This document shows, one piece after another, positions 60,507-64,000 of a DNA stretch of 64,000 bases. The translations under genes were made by a program, and so were the position numbers. The DNA lies in the NCBI GenBank assembly GCA_023426245.1, contig JAFABB010000017.1:1-64000 (forward strand). Reading direction: 5' to 3'. This DNA comes from Bacillota bacterium (GTDB lineage: Bacteria; Bacillota; UBA4882; UBA8346). Each line of letters starts with the position of its first letter. The stretch's first letter is position 1. Under the pieces are notes generated by a model that was not told where the DNA came from, did not search any database, and was given only the letters and a program-made list of their open reading frames with translations.

Positions 60507-62906
60507 ATGTTTGAACGCTTGGGTAAATTCGCCCAATTCTTAAATTATGCAAATTTCCGGTGCTTCATGGGTCATCAGAGTTTCCGGCGCAAATTTTTCA
60601 TTGGCCAGATTCTTCCGGCTACTCTTGGTGTGATGATTGCCTTTTTAATTATTTTTGCCATCGTCCAAAATCGGATGTTATATACTGCTCGTAAAGCCGC
60701 CATTGATGTTAATCAACAAGTCACTAATACTTCGGATTATATCTGGCTCATGACCCTGAGCCAGGTCTACGTTTTAAATAACGATTCGGATATCATTAAT
60801 TGGCTTAATTCCGATGGCATTCAACCGGATAAGATATTTGAAGCCTTAATTCAACAAAGGTTAATGCGGGCTAAAGAGTCCAATCCTTTAATCTGGTCCA
60901 TTGATGCCTATAACGCCGTTCAAAATCGCTTCATTCAATCCGAAGCCAGTCCTTTACCCTTGTCAAAAATTTCCGATCGACGACTGGCACAACTTCTATC
61001 CTCCCGGTTAACTGAGCGCCTATTTTTCCCCCGCCAAATTACAGAAAAACGTTCCAACCGTTTGGTAAAAACCAACGTGATAACTGCGATCATTCCTTCA
61101 GATTCGCCTGGTTCGGCATTGATTATCAATATCTCAGTCGATAACCAACATAAATATGATTATGGAAATGACAGCAGCATGGAACAACTATTCGGGAATA
61201 CCCTTTCGATTAATCGATTGGGGAAATTGCTAATCATTGATAAAAAAGGTATAGTTTTTTTTGATGAATTTTCCGGTCAATTTGGCCAAAAGATAAGTCA
61301 ATCGTCTTATATAGCTAAGATTATGCAATCGAAGGTTTCCGCCGGCAGTTTTACTATGAGTATCCATCATAAAAAGTGCTTAATCACCTTTGCTACTTCT
61401 GGCTATCTGGGCTGGAAAATCATCAACATCATTCCTTATAAATCTCTCCTCTCCGAAGTATATTTGTTAAGGAATGTATTCCTTCTCATCTGCATACTCG
61501 TCTGTGGTTTGGTTTGTTGGTTTTCCTTATTTTATTCCGGAAGCATTATGCGTCCAGTGAACACCCTGGTTCAACAGGCTAAAATGTTTTTGCCGAATTT
61601 ACCGGCCCAGCCAGATTCAGTTGTTGATGAGATCGGAACAGTTAGCCAAGCCTTGAATACAGTTGCAGCCAAGGCAGAAGCTTTACAGCAAGAGGCGGAA
61701 ACAGCCCGAACCCGGCTACAGGAAGAATTGATTAAAAACTTGATGATGGGAATTCCTTTTGAAGACAATAATTATTTCTCTGTTTATCAAGAACTGGGGG
61801 CCATGTTTTCGGGCCGGATTATTACTGCTGTTTGTGCGCTGGACACATTGTCCTGGCAACAGCAAAGTCATGAATATGCAATCTCCCAAGTTATGAAACC
61901 CTCTGAAATAATAGGGTTAACTAAAGAAAAATTTAAGGGAATAATGGGGCCCATGTTTTCTTGCTTTTCTATCATTACTGGTTTTGATCAATTGACCGTT
62001 GTAGTATCCAATACTCAACTTGCTACGGAAGATTTTGTTATGGAGTTTAAGCTGTTATGTCGAGGAATACAGGAATCGATTCACAAAGAAACCAACTATT
62101 CAATTACCATTGGTTTAGGGTCCGTAGTTTCTAATATAGAGAAATTGAACGAATCTTATGAGGCTGCTCTGGATGCGGTTTCCTGCCGTTTTAAATTAGG
62201 AAGAGGTTTGGTATTCGATCAAGATATGGTTAAGCAAGACCAAGCTGATCCCAGTTATCCTAAAGATTATGAAAAATTAATTTTAGATGGACTGCGGGTT
62301 GGGAATGTCTGCGAGGTTAAAGAAGCTTTAAGTCGATTTATTACAGCGATTATACCTTACTCAGATGCAGAAATTATGGTTGCTATCAACCAGTTGATTT
62401 TTGCTTCAACTAGAGTCATGGATGAAAAGATAGATGCCCATAAATCCAGCTCATCAACAAATAAACGACTAATAAAAAGGGAATTGGACAAATTACAAAC
62501 CCTTGATGACATCACTCATTATTTAACTGATTGGTACCAAACGAACATTGAAATCTTTGACTTCAACCGTTCCCGACGTCGACTGGATTTGGTTGAAAAA
62601 GTGAAGTCGTTAATTGGTGAAAAGTATAACGATCCAAATCTGACTCTTCAGGAACTAGCTGAGGCCGTTTGTCTCTCCCCCAGTCACTTGAGAGCACTGT
62701 TCCGGGATACTGTTGGAGAAACTTTAGCAGACTACATCGCCGAGTATCGTTTACAGAAAGCCGGCGAAATGTTAATTCAAACTGAAAAATCAGTTGCCGA
62801 AATCGCTATTACCGCCGGCTTATCTAGTGCAAATTATTTTCACAATGTCTTTCGGCGCCGTTTTGGCGAGACCCCGGTGGAATATCGGCGGAATCATCGA
62901 AAATAA
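60507..62906 (+). CDS. Membrane-bound AraC-type regulator (YesS-like)
   Basis: 799 residues from ATG 60507 (GAGAGG eight bases upstream). Membrane helices at about 31-54 and 318-340 flank an extracellular sensor domain of about 260 residues. Then a HAMP-like linker, a cytoplasmic helical region, and a C-terminal AraC double helix-turn-helix (L-A-E-A-V-C-L-S-P-S-H-L-R-A-L-F, then I-A-I-T-A-G-L-S-S-A-N-Y-F-H). A one-component signal transducer, without kinase or receiver, that should sense the glycan outside and switch on the divergent LplBC/GH130/PL8 operon. Confidence 0.9.
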   Translation: MFERLGKFAQFLNYANFRCFMGHQSFRRKFFIGQILPATLGVMIAFLIIFAIVQNRMLYTARKAAIDVNQQVTNTSDYIWLMTLSQVYVLNNDSDIINWLNSDGIQPDKIFEALIQQRLMRAKESNPLIWSIDAYNAVQNRFIQSEASPLPLSKISDRRLAQLLSSRLTERLFFPRQITEKRSNRLVKTNVITAIIPSDSPGSALIINISVDNQHKYDYGNDSSMEQLFGNTLSINRLGKLLIIDKKGIVFFDEFSGQFGQKISQSSYIAKIMQSKVSAGSFTMSIHHKKCLITFATSGYLGWKIINIIPYKSLLSEVYLLRNVFLLICILVCGLVCWFSLFYSGSIMRPVNTLVQQAKMFLPNLPAQPDSVVDEIGTVSQALNTVAAKAEALQQEAETARTRLQEELIKNLMMGIPFEDNNYFSVYQELGAMFSGRIITAVCALDTLSWQQQSHEYAISQVMKPSEIIGLTKEKFKGIMGPMFSCFSIITGFDQLTVVVSNTQLATEDFVMEFKLLCRGIQESIHKETNYSITIGLGSVVSNIEKLNESYEAALDAVSCRFKLGRGLVFDQDMVKQDQADPSYPKDYEKLILDGLRVGNVCEVKEALSRFITAIIPYSDAEIMVAINQLIFASTRVMDEKIDAHKSSSSTNKRLIKRELDKLQTLDDITHYLTDWYQTNIEIFDFNRSRRRLDLVEKVKSLIGEKYNDPNLTLQELAEAVCLSPSHLRALFRDTVGETLADYIAEYRLQKAGEMLIQTEKSVAEIAITAGLSSANYFHNVFRRRFGETPVEYRRNHRK

Positions 62907-62923
62907 TGTAGGTAAATCTATCT

Positions 62924-63104
62924 AGAAAATACATTCAAAATCTATTCTCCCGCCAAGGCGCAGAGGCGCTGAGAAAACCTTAAACCATTCGTTCTTATCT
63001 TTTAACTCTTCGACTGCGGCACCTGTGGTGATGATGCCTCTGCGCGAGATTATGCCCTTTGGTGTCTCTGCCCCATTTTCATCCTTTCACGTGCCCCGCG
63101 GCTT
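62924..63104. repeat. Dispersed non-coding repeat, copy B
   Basis: The longest copy: the left part matches 42807-42866; the right part (CATCCTTTCACGTGCCCCG) is the inverse of 25966-25984, with one mismatch. Words such as GCGCAGAGGCGCTGAGAAAA and GCCTCTGCGCGAGA make inverted pairs. No coding capacity. Confidence 0.6.
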
Positions 63105-63157
63105 GCAAAGTAAGCCGCGCTGGCTGGGGTGGGCCGACTACTTAGAAATAAAAAACC

Positions 63158-63185
63158 AAGGGAGTGGAAATTAATCCACCCCCTT
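63158..63185. terminator. Hairpin between AraC regulator and tRNA cluster
   Basis: AAGGGAGTGGA/TCCACCCCCTT with one mismatch and a 6-base loop, followed by an A-run. Could end transcripts arriving from either side. Confidence 0.45.
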
Positions 63186-63350
63186 AAAAAATGAAAGACC
63201 AAAAGCATTTAAAATTACAAGATTCGGTATAATACGGCCCTTTTCAAATATTCCACTACTCTTTATATCCTTTTAATTCATCAACATTCTTATGTTGAGT
63301 TTTATGAATCACGTTGATTTGGCTTCTTACGGTCGCCTTAGAAAATAAAA

Positions 63351-63374
63351 AAAACCGACTATCGAGTCGGTTTT
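63351..63374 (-). terminator. Terminator of the tRNA cluster
   Basis: A 10-bp stem AAAACCGACT/AGTCGGTTTT with loop ATCG, followed on the minus strand by T-rich sequence, eight bases after the 3' end of tRNA-Leu. Confidence 0.85.
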
Positions 63375-63381
63375 AAATATT

Positions 63382-63469
63382 TGGTGCCGAAGACCGGAAT
63401 CGAACCGGTACGGTCTTTAGGACCGAGGGATTTTAAGTCCCTTGCGTCTGCCAGTTCCGCCACTTCGGC
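63382..63469 (-). tRNA. tRNA-Leu (anticodon UAA)
   Basis: 88 bases including an encoded CCA. GCCGAAG/CTTCGGC acceptor, anticodon loop CTTAAAA (UAA) and the long variable arm of type II tRNAs. Intact. Its 3' two-thirds recurs, decayed, at 14141-14208 in the same orientation. Confidence 0.95.
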
Positions 63470-63500
63470 AAAACTTATAAACTTTTGAAATATTAAATAT

Positions 63501-63575
63501 TGGAGGCGGCACCCAGATTTGAACTGGGGGATAAAGGTTTTGCAGACCTCTGCCTTACCGCTTGGCTATGCCGCC
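63501..63575 (-). tRNA. tRNA-Cys (anticodon GCA)
   Basis: GGCGGCA/TGCCGCC acceptor with U73, anticodon loop CTGCAAA, GTTCAAATC T-loop and encoded CCA; 75 bases. Confidence 0.95.
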
Positions 63576-63694
63576 TTTACATGCGTGACCTTTGTGTGCC
63601 GCTGCACTCTCTACTCGTAAGTACTGGGCTTTAGAGTAAATTTTAACCCTCACTTGAGGGTCTATATATTCATTATATCATAGATTTTAAATTT

Positions 63695-63769
63695 TGGAGC
63701 GGAAAACGAGATTCGAACTCGCGACCCTCGCCTTGGCAAGGCGATGCTCTACCACTGAGCTACTTCCGC
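63695..63769 (-). tRNA. tRNA-Gly (anticodon GCC)
   Basis: GCGGAAG acceptor, anticodon loop TTGCCAA, GTTCGAATC T-loop and encoded CCA; 75 bases. Confidence 0.95.
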
Positions 63770-63786
63770 TTATTAATTAAACTTGA

Positions 63787-63862
<76 letters not shown>

Positions 63863-63941
63863 ATTGAAGACAAAAAATATTATACAACTTACCAGTTAAA
63901 ACGTCAAGACTTTTCTTTTTTTTGCCACTCATTAATTTAAA

Positions 63942-64000
63942 TGGCGGAGCCGATGGGACTCGAACCCACGGTCTCCAGCGTGACAGGCTGGCATGTTAAA
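63942..64000 (-). tRNA. tRNA-Asp (anticodon GUC), partial
   Basis: The 3' 59 bases are present: anticodon loop CTGTCAC, GTTCGAGTC T-loop, G73 and encoded CCA. The D-arm and 5' acceptor strand lie beyond the window edge, and further tRNA genes may follow there. Confidence 0.9.

Overview
The window looks like a chromosomal stretch from an anaerobic, polysaccharide-degrading member of the Bacillota. The support is strong AGGAGG-type ribosome binding sites, frequent TTG/GTG starts, a sigma-A promoter (TTGACG-17-TATAAT), KhtTU, RpiR/LacI/YesMN-type regulators and AraC-type transmembrane regulators. All five solute-binding proteins carry ordinary signal peptides without a lipobox cysteine, which hints at a cell with a periplasm (a diderm Bacillota lineage). 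The genus is not decidable from the sequence.

Layout. 1-6.3 kb is a patchwork of small and hypothetical genes, decayed sequence and the khtTU potassium/proton antiporter pair. 6.3-13.8 kb (minus strand) is one sugar operon: binding protein, two permeases, class II aldolase, ADP-dependent sugar kinase, RpiR regulator and D-lyxose isomerase, preceded by a promoter and an array of TATTTC-NN-GAAATA boxes. 14.1 kb holds a decayed 3' part of a tRNA-Leu gene. 14.3-28.8 kb holds two large secreted carbohydrate-active proteins and a transporter operon ending in a beta-phosphoglucomutase/GH65 phosphorylase fusion; a LacI regulator and three copies of a 16-bp operator tie these together. 29.7-37.7 kb is a sulfatase locus (histidine kinase, response regulator, binding protein, two permeases, sulfatase) with a 31-bp motif upstream of the kinase and again upstream of the binding protein. 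38-38.9 kb is a lone plus-strand M28 peptidase. 39.2-52 kb is a second two-component locus (heparinase II/III-like lyase, kinase, regulator, binding protein, permeases, GH130, GH28-like beta-helix protein). 52.5-60.2 kb is a third glycan operon (two permeases, binding protein, GH130, PL8 lyase with two F5/8C domains), divergent from a membrane-bound AraC regulator. 63.4-64 kb is a tRNA cluster (Leu, Cys, Gly, Phe, Asp) on the minus strand.

How it works together. Secreted or lyase enzymes cut complex, partly sulfated or uronic-acid-rich glycans. Five CUT1 ABC importers take up the oligosaccharides; none has its own ATPase gene here, so a shared ATPase elsewhere is implied. Cytoplasmic phosphorylases (GH65, two GH130), an isomerase, kinase and aldolase feed the sugars to glycolysis. 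Each locus has its own sensor. In all five transporter loci a strong RNA hairpin or structured repeat follows the binding-protein gene, as expected for keeping that protein in excess.

Most notable: the decayed tRNA-Leu piece at 14.1 kb and the intact tRNA-Leu at 63.4 kb are direct repeats with exactly the geometry of an integrated island's ends, enclosing about 49 kb that carry all the glycan loci except the lyxose operon. A roughly 110-bp structured repeat occurs twice, each time supplying the stop codon of the gene next to it.
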